64,000 nt of DNA from Bacillota bacterium (GCA_023406895.1 JAEXTV010000024.1:19065-83064), one strand, 5' to 3'. Shown: positions 34,318 to 43,442, counted from the first letter of the stretch. A program made the numbers and translations. Notes: a model not told the origin generated them from the letters alone.

Positions 34318-34386
34318 GGCTCTCCTCAACAAAGAGAATTATTTCTGAAAGGGACGTATCAGTATGGCTACTCCGTAAGCCCCACA

Positions 34387-34511
34387 TGTCATTCCTATGG
34401 AGCGTTAGAGATTAACTGCGTAATGAAATCATATCCCATGTTTATAGCGTTTTAACATGGGATGCTATTCCACTTCGTAGTCACTTCACTCACGTTGCGT
34501 TCAGCATGACA
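34387..34511. repeat. Dispersed palindromic repeat, copy A3 (complete)
   Basis: The 125-bp copy runs from TGTCATTC to GCATGACA, so it has imperfect terminal inverted repeats. The inner core is ATCCCATG (34433-34440) and CATGGGAT (34456-34463). It resembles the 110-bp copy at 47258 and has no coding capacity. Confidence 0.75.
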
Positions 34512-34579
34512 GAGTGGTTTTTTTTACCAAGCTGACCTTCTCCTCAAGGAGAAGGTAATACTGCTGATAAAGCCACAAG

Positions 34580-34660
34580 TGTCATTCCGATGGAGCGTGA
34601 GCGGAAGAGGAATCCCATGGTTAAGAGAGAGTTGGTATCGAATGGAGTAACCAATTTGCC
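34580..34660. repeat. Dispersed palindromic repeat, copy A4 (left half)
   Basis: TGTCATTCCGATGGAGCGTG at 34580 and GCGGAAGAGGAATCCCATGG match the left half of the family and copy A2. The right half is missing. Between A3 and A4 sits a CCTTCTCCTCAAGGAGAAGG inverted repeat (about 34528-34547). Confidence 0.6.
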
Positions 34661-34784
34661 ATTTTAATGCCTTTTTCTCTCCCCCAGTCACCTGTCGGTG
34701 ACAGCCCCCAATCCACCCAATAGCATAGGCGTCAGAGAGGGCCACAATAATAGGTTTTTTTACACTCTTTGCTTACCCTCGATG

Positions 34785-34853
34785 GGAAACAGTTGCCGAC
34801 AGGCGACTGCTAAGACAACACTCTTTACCTGCTTTTGCGACACCTTATCCGTT
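34785..34853. repeat. Intergenic repeat, copy B2
   Basis: GGAAACAGTTGCCGACAGGCGACTG and later CACCTTATCCGTTA match copy B1 at 30742. A GTCACCTGTCGGTGAC inverted repeat lies at 34687-34702. The whole 34318-34886 interval is repeats A3, A4 and B2 with no gene. Confidence 0.5.
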
Positions 34854-34886
34854 ATGGCGCGCCACCTTAGCTCCGGGAAAAGGGTG

Positions 34887-34919
34887 ATAAAAACAAAACG
34901 CCGCAAATAAGCAGCGTTT
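34887..34919 (-). terminator. Terminator of the ATP synthase operon
   Basis: AAACGCCGC (34896-34904) pairs with GCAGCGTTT (34911-34919). The minus strand continues TGTTTTTATC, eight bases after the atpC stop. Confidence 0.85.
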
Positions 34920-34926
34920 ATAACGA

Positions 34927-35343
34927 TCAATCGAGATTTCGGCCTTTGCGACCGGCCCTTAAGCGCACCATCGCTCTGGCCAGCGCAATCTGATTCTGCA
35001 TGTATTCCTGATGACTGAGCTGCTGACGCAGTTTCTCCTCGGCCCGTTCCTTAGCCTCCTGCGCGCGGCGCAAATCGATTTCGTTCGGCCATTCGGCTGT
35101 CTGGGAGAAAATGATCGTCTCATCGGGGCGAACCTCAACAAACCCCTCTGATGTCGTGCATTCCATCCATTCGCCGTCCGCCAGTATCTTCATGGTGCCG
35201 ATCGTGATGGCAGCCACCATGGGCTCATGCATCTTCTGTATGCTCATATACCCGTCCGGAGCCGGAATAATAACGCTTTCTACCTCACCGCGGAAAAATA
35301 TTCGTTCGGGCGTGATGATTTCCAGCATATACTTTGCAGGCAT
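34927..35343 (-). CDS. atpC: ATP synthase epsilon subunit
   Basis: The 138-residue protein starts MPAKYMLEIITPERIFFRGEVESVIIPAPDGYM, the beta-sandwich of the epsilon subunit. It ends with a helical hairpin (RAQEAKERAEEKLRQQ to ALARAMVRLRAG). Epsilon couples the gamma shaft to the c-ring and can inhibit ATP hydrolysis. Its start overlaps the atpD stop (TAATG). It is the last gene of the operon. Confidence 0.93.
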   Translation of the reverse strand: MPAKYMLEIITPERIFFRGEVESVIIPAPDGYMSIQKMHEPMVAAITIGTMKILADGEWMECTTSEGFVEVRPDETIIFSQTAEWPNEIDLRRAQEAKERAEEKLRQQLSHQEYMQNQIALARAMVRLRAGRKGRNLD

Positions 35344-36758
35344 TATCCCACCGCCTTATCCTTTTTCACCCTAAGTTTCACATCATCGATATCGCCCGCC
35401 ATGAAGAACGCGCCCTCCGGGATGTCGTCTACCTCGCCGTCCACCACGGCGCGGAAGCTTTCGATTGTACGCTCAAGCGGCACGTACTTGCCCGGAATGC
35501 CCGAGAACACTTCGGCCACCGACATCGGCTGCGAGAAGAAACGCTGTATCTTTCTCGCGCGGTATACGATGGTTTTGTCGGTATCACTTAAATCTTCCAT
35601 ACCGAGAATGGCGATGATATCCTGCAACTCCTTGTAACGTTGGAGCACTTCCTGCACTCGGCGCGCCACGTTGTAATGCTTTTCGCCGACGATACGCGGA
35701 TCGAGTATACGCGAGGAGGATTCCAGCGGATTGATCGCGGGATAGATGCCGAGCTCGGCAATTTGCCGCGACAGCACGGTTGTGGCATCAAGATGCGTGA
35801 ACGTCGTGGCCGGCGCGGGGTCTGTCAGGTCGTCCGCGGGCACATAAATGGCCTGCACCGATGTGATCGACCCCCCTTTTGTGGATGTGATGCGTTCCTG
35901 CAGCGCCCCCAGTTCATACGCAAGCGTCGGCTGGTAACCCACCGCTGACGGAATACGTCCGAGCAGCGCTGACACCTCGGAACCGGCCTGTATGAAACGG
36001 TAAATGTTGTCGATAAACAGCAGCACGTCCTGATGTTCCTCGTCCCGAAGCTGTTCCGCAAGCGTCAGCCCGGTAAACGCGACGCGCATTCTTGAGCCCG
36101 GCGGTTCGTTCATTTGCCCGAATGCGAGACATGTTTTCTCGATAACGCCGGATTCGCTCATATCTTCGATCAGCTCATTGCCCTCACGGCTTCTTTCACC
36201 CACACCGCAAAACACGCTGTAACCGCCATGCTCCGTTGCGATATTGCGAATCAGCTCCATGATAAGCACTGTTTTGCCCACGCCCGCACCGCCGAACAAA
36301 CCGATTTTACCGCCTTTGGCGTACGGTGCCAGCAGGTCTATCACCTTGATGCCCGTCTCAAACTGCTCTGTGGCCGGATTCTGGTCGGCAAACTTGGGCG
36401 GCTGGCGATGAATCGGCAGCCTGACAGGCGCATTGATGGGGCCTTTGCCGTCGATAGGCTCGCCGATCGCGTTCATCACACGGCCAAGCGCCTTCTGACC
36501 CACAGGCACGGTGATACGGTCTCCCGTATTGATGACCGCAAGCCCGCAATAAAGGCCTTCCGTCGCATGTAATGCAATACAGCGTACGGTATCGTCACCG
36601 ATATGCATAGCCACTTCCATCCAGACTTCACGATCTCCGAGCCTGATGACCAGCGCGTTGTATATGGCAGGCATGTGGCCGTCGTAGAATTTAACGTCAA
36701 GCACGGGGCCCGTGATACGTATCAATTCACCTTTATTGACGATTTTGTAATCATCCAT
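35343..36758 (-). CDS. atpD: ATP synthase beta subunit
   Basis: The 471-residue catalytic subunit of F1 has Walker A GGAGVGKTVLIMEL (about 155-168), GVGERSREGNELI with the catalytic Glu, and LLFIDNIYRFIQAGSEVSALLGR with Walker B and the DELSEED-side domain later. It forms the three catalytic sites with alpha. It is normal in length. It lies 9 bp after atpG and overlaps atpC. Confidence 0.97.
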   Translation of the reverse strand: MDDYKIVNKGELIRITGPVLDVKFYDGHMPAIYNALVIRLGDREVWMEVAMHIGDDTVRCIALHATEGLYCGLAVINTGDRITVPVGQKALGRVMNAIGEPIDGKGPINAPVRLPIHRQPPKFADQNPATEQFETGIKVIDLLAPYAKGGKIGLFGGAGVGKTVLIMELIRNIATEHGGYSVFCGVGERSREGNELIEDMSESGVIEKTCLAFGQMNEPPGSRMRVAFTGLTLAEQLRDEEHQDVLLFIDNIYRFIQAGSEVSALLGRIPSAVGYQPTLAYELGALQERITSTKGGSITSVQAIYVPADDLTDPAPATTFTHLDATTVLSRQIAELGIYPAINPLESSSRILDPRIVGEKHYNVARRVQEVLQRYKELQDIIAILGMEDLSDTDKTIVYRARKIQRFFSQPMSVAEVFSGIPGKYVPLERTIESFRAVVDGEVDDIPEGAFFMAGDIDDVKLRVKKDKAVG

Positions 36759-36767
36759 ATTGTACTC

Positions 36768-37631
36768 CTATTTCAATGCATCGAGCGCCCCGATTATTTC
36801 GGAGATCTCGTTGGTAATGGCAAACTGGCGCGCTCTGTTGTACTCCTTGGTCAGGCTCTCAATCATTTCTTCGGCGTTGTTGGTGGCGTTTTCCATCGCC
36901 GTCATGCGCGCGCACTGTTCGCTCGCATAGCTTTGCACGAGGCAGCCGTATACGAGGCCGATAATATACTGCGGCACCAGCACGTCGAAAACCTGTCTGG
37001 GAGTCGGGTGGTAGAAAAGCTCGGCACTGTACTGTGCTTCTTCTGTCACGTCGATCATGTTTTCTTTGCAGAGAGGCAGCAGTCTGATGACGCGCGCTTC
37101 CTGGCGCATTACGGATATGAATTTGGTATACACCACATACACTTCATCCATGATGCCGTTATCATACAGCTCGAGAATATCACTCGTGATATTGCGCGCG
37201 TTGAAAAGCGACGGATTCTGCGAGATATGCAGAAACTCAACGTCTACCATTTGGCCGCGGCGCTCAAAAAAGGCACGAGCCATATGACCCACCGTCAGAA
37301 TATATTTGTCGGAAAACCGCTGCATGTGCTGAACCGCAAGATTGAGCACATTGTGGTTATAACCGCCGCACATCCCCTTGTCGGCTGCAATCACGATATA
37401 TGCCGCTTTTCCGCCTCGGCTTTCACCCACATACGGGTGATGGAGCTCGCTCGAATGAGAGAAAATATCCTTTAAAGCAGACTGTACACGTTCAAAATGC
37501 ACATGGTTCGACTCATACTTGTTGATGGCCTTTTTCATTTTGGACGTGGAGATGAGGTGCATTGCACGCGTAATCTGCTCTGTTTCGGAAATCGAGCGTA
37601 TACTGTGCTTAATGTCTGCCATGCTCGCCAT
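36768..37631 (-). CDS. atpG: ATP synthase gamma subunit
   Basis: The 287-residue central shaft has the usual N-terminal helix ADIKHSIRSISETEQITRAMHLISTSKMKKA and the C-terminal helix MENATNNAEEMIESLTKEYNRARQFAITNEISEIIGALDAL. The middle Rossmann-like domain contains AADKGMCGGYN. Its ATG overlaps the stop of the alpha fusion gene (TAATG). Confidence 0.95.
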   Translation of the reverse strand: MASMADIKHSIRSISETEQITRAMHLISTSKMKKAINKYESNHVHFERVQSALKDIFSHSSELHHPYVGESRGGKAAYIVIAADKGMCGGYNHNVLNLAVQHMQRFSDKYILTVGHMARAFFERRGQMVDVEFLHISQNPSLFNARNITSDILELYDNGIMDEVYVVYTKFISVMRQEARVIRLLPLCKENMIDVTEEAQYSAELFYHPTPRQVFDVLVPQYIIGLVYGCLVQSYASEQCARMTAMENATNNAEEMIESLTKEYNRARQFAITNEISEIIGALDALK

Positions 37632-39442
37632 TATGCATCTTCCTCTTCTTCCAGTTTAATGCCGTTCTGCTGGCAATACAATTTCAGGAAGTCCTCGGCG
37701 GCTTTTTTAAGCGATGCGATTGCGGAATCCGACAAATCCCCCGATTTGTTGATGCCGATGCGCACTTCCGGGAAATTCGTATCAACGTACTGCAAATACT
37801 GGCTTAAGAACGGCTTGACATGCGTCATCGGCAGCTTGACCAAGTACTTATTCACAGCCACATAGAGCATAATGACCTGGCTGGCCATTTGAATCGGAGA
37901 ATACTGCCCCTGCTTTAGTGATTCGGTGAGCCGTGCGCCCTGCTCGAGTGTTTCGCGTGTTGTCTTGTCAAGGTCAGACGCAAACTGGGCAAACACTGCG
38001 AGTTCGCGGTACTGCGCAAGGTCAAGGCGCAGACGTCCGGCCACCTTTCTCATGGCCTTTGTCTGGGCGCTGCCGCCCACGCGCGACACCGACAACCCGA
38101 CGTTGACCGCCGGACGTATGCCCGCGTTGAAAAGCTCGGACTCGAGAAATATCTGTCCGTCGGTAATGGAAATCACGTTAGTCGGTATGTAGGCTGATAT
38201 ATCGCCTGCCATCGTCTCGATGATGGGCAGCGCCGTCATTGACCCGCCGCCATGCTCATCATTCAATTTGGCGGCACGCTCAAGCAAACGCGAGTGCAGA
38301 TAGAACACATCACCCGGGTAAGCTTCGCGGCCCGGCGGCCGGCGCAGCAGCAGCGACATCGTTCTGTAAGCCACCGCATGTTTGCTTAAATCATCATAAA
38401 CAATCAGCACATCCTTGCCGCTGTGCATGAACTCTTCGGCAATCGCGCAGCCCGCGTATGGGGCAATATACTGCATGGAAGGCAGATCGCTGCCCGTGGA
38501 CACCACGACAACCGTGTAATCGAGTGCGCCTTCCTCCTCGAGCGTCTGAATAATGGACGCGATTGTGGACGCCTTCTGGCCGATGGCCACGTATACACAA
38601 TACACGTCTTTGCCCTTTTGATTGAGTATGGTGTCAACCGCGACAGCTGTTTTTCCCGTCTGCCTGTCGCCTATGATCAGCTCTCTCTGGCCTTTGCCGA
38701 TCGGAATCATGCTGTCGATTGACAATATACCCGTTTCAAGTGACTGCTTAACACCCGTTCTGTCAAATATATGCGGCGCTTCCGCTTCAATCGTGCGGTA
38801 TTTCGATGCCGCGATTTTGCCTTTGTTGTCCATCGGCACGCCGAGCGGGCTCACAATGCGCCCAAGCAGCACTTCTCCCACGGGTACCTGCACCACGGTG
38901 CCTGTATTTCGCACCGTCGAGCCTTCAATCACATCGTTGGCACCGCTCAAAAGCACCGCACCAAGGCTTTCTTTCGAAAGGTTCATGACGATACCGTAAG
39001 CGCCGCTTTCAAACTCAAGCAGTTCGCCGTACTTGCAGCCGTCCAAACCGGCCACGTGAACAATGCCGTCTCCCGCATAGGTGACGGTGCCCACTTCGGT
39101 GGTATCGATATTGCCCGCGAATTTATCGATTCTTTCTCTGGCTGCTTCGCTGAATTCCTCAGCATCGAAGTCGAGATCAAAATCACCCGCCTCAAGAGCA
39201 TCCTCCTGATACGGCGTTTCGGTATCAATAATATAATTTTTTATCTTCCCCAAATGTGAACGGACGCTTCTGTCGTAGACCTTGTTATTGATGACCACAA
39301 CAAAACCGCCCAATAACTCAGGAACGACCTCTGTTTTAAACGTAATATCCGTTCCCGTCAGGGTTTCAAAGCGCTTTTTTATCGACTGGATTGTCAGCTC
39401 ATCGAGCGGCACAGCCGATTTAAGTTTTCCTTCGATAACCAC
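37631..39442 (-). CDS. atpA: ATP synthase delta(C-terminal domain)-alpha fusion subunit
   Basis: The 603-residue protein is about 100 residues longer than a normal alpha subunit (about 500-510). Residues 1-70 read as the C-terminal domain of the delta (OSCP) subunit: GKLKSAVPLDELTIQSIKKR, EVVPELLGGFVVVINNKVYD and RSVRSHLGKIKNYI. An acidic linker (about 72-92) leads into a full alpha subunit starting near FDAEEFSEAARERIDKFAG, with VGTVTYAGDGIVHVAGLDG and Walker A GDRQTGKT. No separate atpH exists; this gene starts with GTG directly after the atpF stop (TAAGTG), with AGAGGGTGGGAT as ribosome binding site. The six-helix N-terminal domain of delta is absent from the whole operon. Confidence 0.93.
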   Translation of the reverse strand: MVIEGKLKSAVPLDELTIQSIKKRFETLTGTDITFKTEVVPELLGGFVVVINNKVYDRSVRSHLGKIKNYIIDTETPYQEDALEAGDFDLDFDAEEFSEAARERIDKFAGNIDTTEVGTVTYAGDGIVHVAGLDGCKYGELLEFESGAYGIVMNLSKESLGAVLLSGANDVIEGSTVRNTGTVVQVPVGEVLLGRIVSPLGVPMDNKGKIAASKYRTIEAEAPHIFDRTGVKQSLETGILSIDSMIPIGKGQRELIIGDRQTGKTAVAVDTILNQKGKDVYCVYVAIGQKASTIASIIQTLEEEGALDYTVVVVSTGSDLPSMQYIAPYAGCAIAEEFMHSGKDVLIVYDDLSKHAVAYRTMSLLLRRPPGREAYPGDVFYLHSRLLERAAKLNDEHGGGSMTALPIIETMAGDISAYIPTNVISITDGQIFLESELFNAGIRPAVNVGLSVSRVGGSAQTKAMRKVAGRLRLDLAQYRELAVFAQFASDLDKTTRETLEQGARLTESLKQGQYSPIQMASQVIMLYVAVNKYLVKLPMTHVKPFLSQYLQYVDTNFPEVRIGINKSGDLSDSAIASLKKAAEDFLKLYCQQNGIKLEEEEDA

Positions 39443-39922
39443 TTATCCCACCCTCTCAAAGAACTCGTCAATGATCTTATGGTTATCGTCCAAAGAAATC
39501 TCTCTTTCCAGCACCTTCTCCGCAATCTGTATGCTCATCTCCGCGATCTGTTTGCGCATATCCTGACGTGCCTGGACCTTCTCCGCTTCAATCTCTTTTT
39601 TCGCCCTCACCACAAGGCTTCTCGCGTGTTCTTTTGCGTTGTCAAGTATTTCCCTTGCATGATCCCGAGCCATCTCATTACTTTTGGTGATGAGTTCGGC
39701 AGCCTCGTTATGCGCCTCTGCCATCAGATGCTCATATTCTTCTTTTTGCTGTATCAATTGTTTCTCACGCGCGTCGAGCTCGTCGATTCTGTCAGAAACC
39801 ATATGTTCACGTTGTTTCATGAACTTTAAAATCGGCTTGTAAACAAGCAGTTTCAGCACGAAAAACATGATAACCACATTTAATACATGCAGGCCGATCT
39901 GCAAAGCATCTATATCCAGCAT
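39443..39922 (-). CDS. atpF: ATP synthase b subunit
   Basis: The 159-residue protein has one N-terminal membrane helix (about 8-28: IGLHVLNVVIMFFVLKLLVYKP). The rest is a long charged helix (REHMVSDRIDELDAREKQ through KVLEREISLDDNHKIIDEFF) forming the peripheral stalk. Length is standard and no delta sequence is fused to it. It stops immediately before the alpha fusion gene, where atpH is normally found. Confidence 0.95.
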   Translation of the reverse strand: MLDIDALQIGLHVLNVVIMFFVLKLLVYKPILKFMKQREHMVSDRIDELDAREKQLIQQKEEYEHLMAEAHNEAAELITKSNEMARDHAREILDNAKEHARSLVVRAKKEIEAEKVQARQDMRKQIAEMSIQIAEKVLEREISLDDNHKIIDEFFERVG

Positions 39923-39964
39923 AATTACACCTCACTTAATGGTCGGTTCCGTATCGCTCCCCGG

Positions 39965-40186
39965 TTAAATTTTGCCCATCATCAGAATCGCGATAACAAA
40001 TCCGTAAATCGCTGTCGTCTCGGCAAAAGCAAGGCCGATAAGCAGCATCGCGTTGATCTTACCGCTCGCTTCGGGCTGCCGTGCCACTGCTTCTGCCGCT
40101 TTGCTTGTGGCAATACCCATACCAATGCCCGCGCCCACGCCAGTGAAAACCGCAATACCCACACCGATTGCTATAAGAGCTGTCAT
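39965..40186 (-). CDS. atpE: ATP synthase c subunit (ring)
   Basis: The 73-residue hairpin has two membrane helices joined by ARQPEASGK. The ion-binding carboxylate is Glu56 in LAFAETTAIYGFV. Thr57, Thr58 and Tyr61 resemble the sodium-type E(S/T)TxxY pattern. The position equivalent to Gln32 of sodium-binding rings is Met23, so the coupling ion cannot be decided from sequence alone. Confidence 0.95.
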   Translation of the reverse strand: MTALIAIGVGIAVFTGVGAGIGMGIATSKAAEAVARQPEASGKINAMLLIGLAFAETTAIYGFVIAILMMGKI

Positions 40187-40222
40187 GATTGTATACCTCC
40201 AGTAATAATAAACTTTTGAATT

Positions 40223-40951
40223 CTATCTTTTAGCCCCGTACATCACTGTTTCCTCCATAAATGAAAGCGTGAGAACGAGGAAAATATACGTTTGTATACC
40301 CACATGGAACAGGTTGAAATAAATAGCCAGCACAGCCGGGATGCCGATAGCCACAACGCTGTATAGCAGATCCATGACGACCAGCCCCGCAAACATATTG
40401 CCGAAAAGACGGAACGAGAGCGAGACCGGAATAACTGCATGGGTCACCAAATTAACGGGCAGCATAAACGCTTTGGGCTTCACAAACCATTTGAGACGGC
40501 CGAAAAAGCCCGTATAATAAAAACCGAACGCATTGATAAGTACAAACGACATCAACGCGATCGCGACGGTAAAGTTGATATCCGTGGCCGGCGGCCGAAA
40601 GCCGAAGAGCTCTAAAAAGCTTGTGCTCACTATCATGACGGCAATGGTAAAGATGTAAGCCGCATATGACGCGCCGCGTTTGCCAAGCTGTGAGTTTGTG
40701 AATTTCTCGCAAAACTCCACAAACATCTCGAGTACGTTCTGTATGCCTTTGGGAATTGTTTTAAACTTTGGGATTATAAGCACGCGTACCAGAACCGCGA
40801 GGGCAAACAAAATAAGCATGACTATCCATGTGAGAAAAAGTGTTTCATTGATCTGCAACCCGAAAACAGAGACTTTAGGAGGCGTCACCGTCACTTCTTC
40901 CATTTCCAAAGCCATTCGGCCCAGTCCCGTTGACATAAGCTCAACCACCAT
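40223..40951 (-). CDS. atpB: ATP synthase a subunit
   Basis: The 242-residue membrane protein has five to six helices. The essential Arg lies in IPVSLSFRLFGNMFAG, and the last helix ends FHVGIQTYIFLVLTLSFMEE, forming the two ion half-channels with the c-ring. Its start lies inside the 3' end of atpI (11-bp overlap). Confidence 0.95.
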   Translation of the reverse strand: MVVELMSTGLGRMALEMEEVTVTPPKVSVFGLQINETLFLTWIVMLILFALAVLVRVLIIPKFKTIPKGIQNVLEMFVEFCEKFTNSQLGKRGASYAAYIFTIAVMIVSTSFLELFGFRPPATDINFTVAIALMSFVLINAFGFYYTGFFGRLKWFVKPKAFMLPVNLVTHAVIPVSLSFRLFGNMFAGLVVMDLLYSVVAIGIPAVLAIYFNLFHVGIQTYIFLVLTLSFMEETVMYGAKR

Positions 40952-41255
40952 CGCTGCCGTCCTTTCCGCCCGTGATTTCGCGGTCTAAATCAAGTTTCTT
41001 TCGCTGCCGAATGTTGTTAAACACCAGTGCGGCGATAAGCCCGAGCAGCATACCGCCTGCTGTCCAGATCACATGTGTCAGGGATACCGTTGAAATGAGG
41101 ATAATGATAAACACAATCAACGCCATTTTTACAAGCAGTAAAAATGCACCCAGTATCTTCGCAACGCTATTCTCTCCAAGTATCATCTTACCGAATTTGT
41201 ACAGGCCGATCACCTGCAACAACCCGATACAGATACCTACAAACAAACCCCACAT
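40941..41255 (-). CDS. atpI: AtpI-like membrane protein
   Basis: The 104-residue protein has four hydrophobic segments and a charged tail (NNIRQRKKLDLDREITGGKDG). It is first in the ATP synthase operon, the usual place of AtpI, which helps c-ring assembly. Sequence conservation in this family is low, so position and topology carry the call. It starts 16 bp after the GNAT gene stop, so the operon may be reached by read-through from 43 kb. Confidence 0.8.
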   Translation of the reverse strand: MWGLFVGICIGLLQVIGLYKFGKMILGENSVAKILGAFLLLVKMALIVFIIILISTVSLTHVIWTAGGMLLGLIAALVFNNIRQRKKLDLDREITGGKDGSDGG

Positions 41256-41270
41256 AACTATTTATTGTAA

Positions 41271-42278
41271 TCAAAACGCTTCGAAAATGCAAGTCTTCTG
41301 GGGCACAAAAAAGCGGTTAGCGCCTGTGTCCCGCCGATCTGTACCGCAGTGGACAAGGTGCGCAAGCTCCGCCACACTAAGCCGGTTTTCACACCCGCCT
41401 GCCGTGCTGTTCCACACAGCAAAATCGTCCACAATATCAACATGCTTAAGCAGTTCCTGCGCACCAAAAGCATCAAGCAGCGCCTTGGTATCCACCACGC
41501 GTGCCATACCGTGCTTCATGCCGCCCTTGCCATCCGATGGTATAGTGTATTCAGCGCGGCGATGTCCCTGTGACAGCACATGCGCAAGCATCGCCCCGAT
41601 ATCTTCCTCATCCTGATACACCGTTTCAATGATGTCGGCTTTGTCGTTTTCGCTGTAATAAAGCATATATGCACAGGCCCGGTCATCCTTAATCAACAAG
41701 GCACAGCGCCCGCCGTCGCTCTTAAGCTCTCCCAGCCGCCACTTCCATTCTTGTCTGCCTCTCACAACATAGCCGTCGTACGGCTTCATCATGCGGTTAT
41801 AAAGCGGCGAAAGCACGGATTCGTCCATCGTCTCAACGATCTCGGTGCCGCGCAGACGTCTTGCTTCGCTCACAGTCTGACGGTTGACGTGTGTGTAGGC
41901 TGTCCAGCCGAAATTCTCATAGAACGCATGACTGAACGGGTACAGTTGTGTGATGATTATGCCGCGCTGCCGAAGCAGCCCCAGCGATTCCAGCAGCATC
42001 GTGCGCATCAGCCCTTCGCCGCGGCGGCTTAAAGACGTGGCCACACCCGAGATAAACGCCGATTTAACCGGCTTGCCCTGTATACGAATCGTATACGGAA
42101 TCATGTGGACAATGGAGATGAGCTTTCCGTCCTCAAACATGCACAGCGAATTGCCGTCCAGCACCTTGTTTGCAAAATACCAGTCGATAAACGCATCCGT
42201 ATCGCTGAACGCTTCTTTCCAGAGCGCTTTCGCCAGAGGCCGCTCGTCCTCCAAAAGCAGGCGGATATCCTTGCTCAT
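41271..42278 (-). CDS. GNAT acetyltransferase, Eis-like
   Basis: The 335-residue protein has an N-terminal GNAT domain (MSKDIRLLLEDERPLAKALWKEAF, and VATSLSRRGEGLMRTMLLESL as the acetyl-CoA loop). The aromatic QLYPFSHAFYENFGWTAYTHVN segment is typical of Eis-type enzymes. A second GNAT-like part and a short C-terminal lipid-carrier-like region follow. The substrate is unknown. Its ATG overlaps the stop of the upstream DUF2156 gene (ATGA), so the two are coupled. Confidence 0.83.
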   Translation of the reverse strand: MSKDIRLLLEDERPLAKALWKEAFSDTDAFIDWYFANKVLDGNSLCMFEDGKLISIVHMIPYTIRIQGKPVKSAFISGVATSLSRRGEGLMRTMLLESLGLLRQRGIIITQLYPFSHAFYENFGWTAYTHVNRQTVSEARRLRGTEIVETMDESVLSPLYNRMMKPYDGYVVRGRQEWKWRLGELKSDGGRCALLIKDDRACAYMLYYSENDKADIIETVYQDEEDIGAMLAHVLSQGHRRAEYTIPSDGKGGMKHGMARVVDTKALLDAFGAQELLKHVDIVDDFAVWNSTAGGCENRLSVAELAHLVHCGTDRRDTGANRFFVPQKTCIFEAF

Positions 42279-43168
42279 GGGTTTCTCACACCCACGAATT
42301 TTTCCTTGAGACAAAGCGGGTAATAGGATAGTTTGGCCTTTCGCAGCCCTTCAATGCCCATATCCTCCTCACGGTTGATATAAAGCACATCGCTGAACTC
42401 ATGGCTGGCGAACTCGCGGTTGATCAGAGCGAATACGCCTTGAATGTCCGGGTTCGCTTTTTCAAAGTGAATGATCGCCATATCGTCGAACTTTTCGCCG
42501 ATAGAATAAGCCTCGAGGCTGCCGTCCACATACAGCATGCCGCACTTGAGCCCCAATTTATCGATGTGAGTCAGCGCATCTTTTGCGGCGCTGAGCTCAT
42601 TTAAATAGCTCTGTGAAGCCTCACCCTTTGTCTCCATCCATCGTTCCTGCAGCGCGATGCAGGCATCGTAATCAGCGTTTGTGTAGCGTCGGTACTCATA
42701 CGTGTGCTCTTTTAAAAATTTGTTGATATGATTGCGTTTCGCGTGGTACTTTTTACCCTCCAGCGTAATCAAATCCTGCGCGTTATATATATATTCAAAA
42801 TTGTCGCGATCGGCCGTAAACGTATACCAACCCGGGCAGTCGCGCTCAATTTTCTCCTTTTGTTCGGTGGTTACACCCTTCAAAAGCGGCTTCTCACCCC
42901 GCGACGCAAAGAACTCATCATACCTTTTGAGCGGTTCCTCCATGCTTTCGTCGCAGCAATCAAGAAAAGGCGGCAACGCGAATGAAGCTGTTCCGCTGCT
43001 TAAATGCAAATACATAGACAGGTCATCGGTTGCCATTTTTATATTCCATGCCCGGCGCCAAATAAAAATGTTGGCGAAAGAGGCTTCAAGGTTGTGATAG
43101 CCGTGGCACGTCGTGTAAATTTCAAAGTTCGTTTTGTCTTCGAGTTCTATCGGTTTAAAACTAAGCAT
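42275..43168 (-). CDS. DUF2156 (lysylphosphatidylglycerol-synthetase C-terminal-like) protein
   Basis: The 297-residue protein starts MLSFKPIELEDKTNFEIYTTCHGYHNLEASFANIFIWR and ends with VLYINREEDMGIEGLRKAKLSYYPLCLKEKF, typical of stand-alone DUF2156 proteins. The fold is two GNAT-like domains related to the aminoacyl-tRNA-dependent transferase part of MprF, but there are no membrane helices here. A transferase role is inferred from the fold only. GGAGAGGAC precedes the ATG. Confidence 0.82.
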   Translation of the reverse strand: MLSFKPIELEDKTNFEIYTTCHGYHNLEASFANIFIWRRAWNIKMATDDLSMYLHLSSGTASFALPPFLDCCDESMEEPLKRYDEFFASRGEKPLLKGVTTEQKEKIERDCPGWYTFTADRDNFEYIYNAQDLITLEGKKYHAKRNHINKFLKEHTYEYRRYTNADYDACIALQERWMETKGEASQSYLNELSAAKDALTHIDKLGLKCGMLYVDGSLEAYSIGEKFDDMAIIHFEKANPDIQGVFALINREFASHEFSDVLYINREEDMGIEGLRKAKLSYYPLCLKEKFVGVRNP

Positions 43169-43442
43169 GTCCTCTCCAGAAAAAAATTGATTTTCTCATT
43201 ATATATCATTTATCATATTTTTGAAAATACGAAATAGTAATGATTAACATCGAAGCAGGGCAAGGTTTGCGCTTAACCGCTCTATCCTTAGGTTTACACG
43301 GCTTAAGTCGTCTTTTAACGGTTTCTTGAATTAAAAACGCAAGAAACAGCGCACATTTGTATAAAACATTTGAAGTTGATGGAAAGCTCCGCCGTCAATG
43401 CGACTGCGCTGCAAAGAACAATACAAGAACCCCCGTGAAGCT

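Noticed and set aside
34318..34886. Possible CRISPR or attachment-site region
   Set aside because: The repeats are not evenly spaced, have no unique spacers, and match the dispersed families instead.
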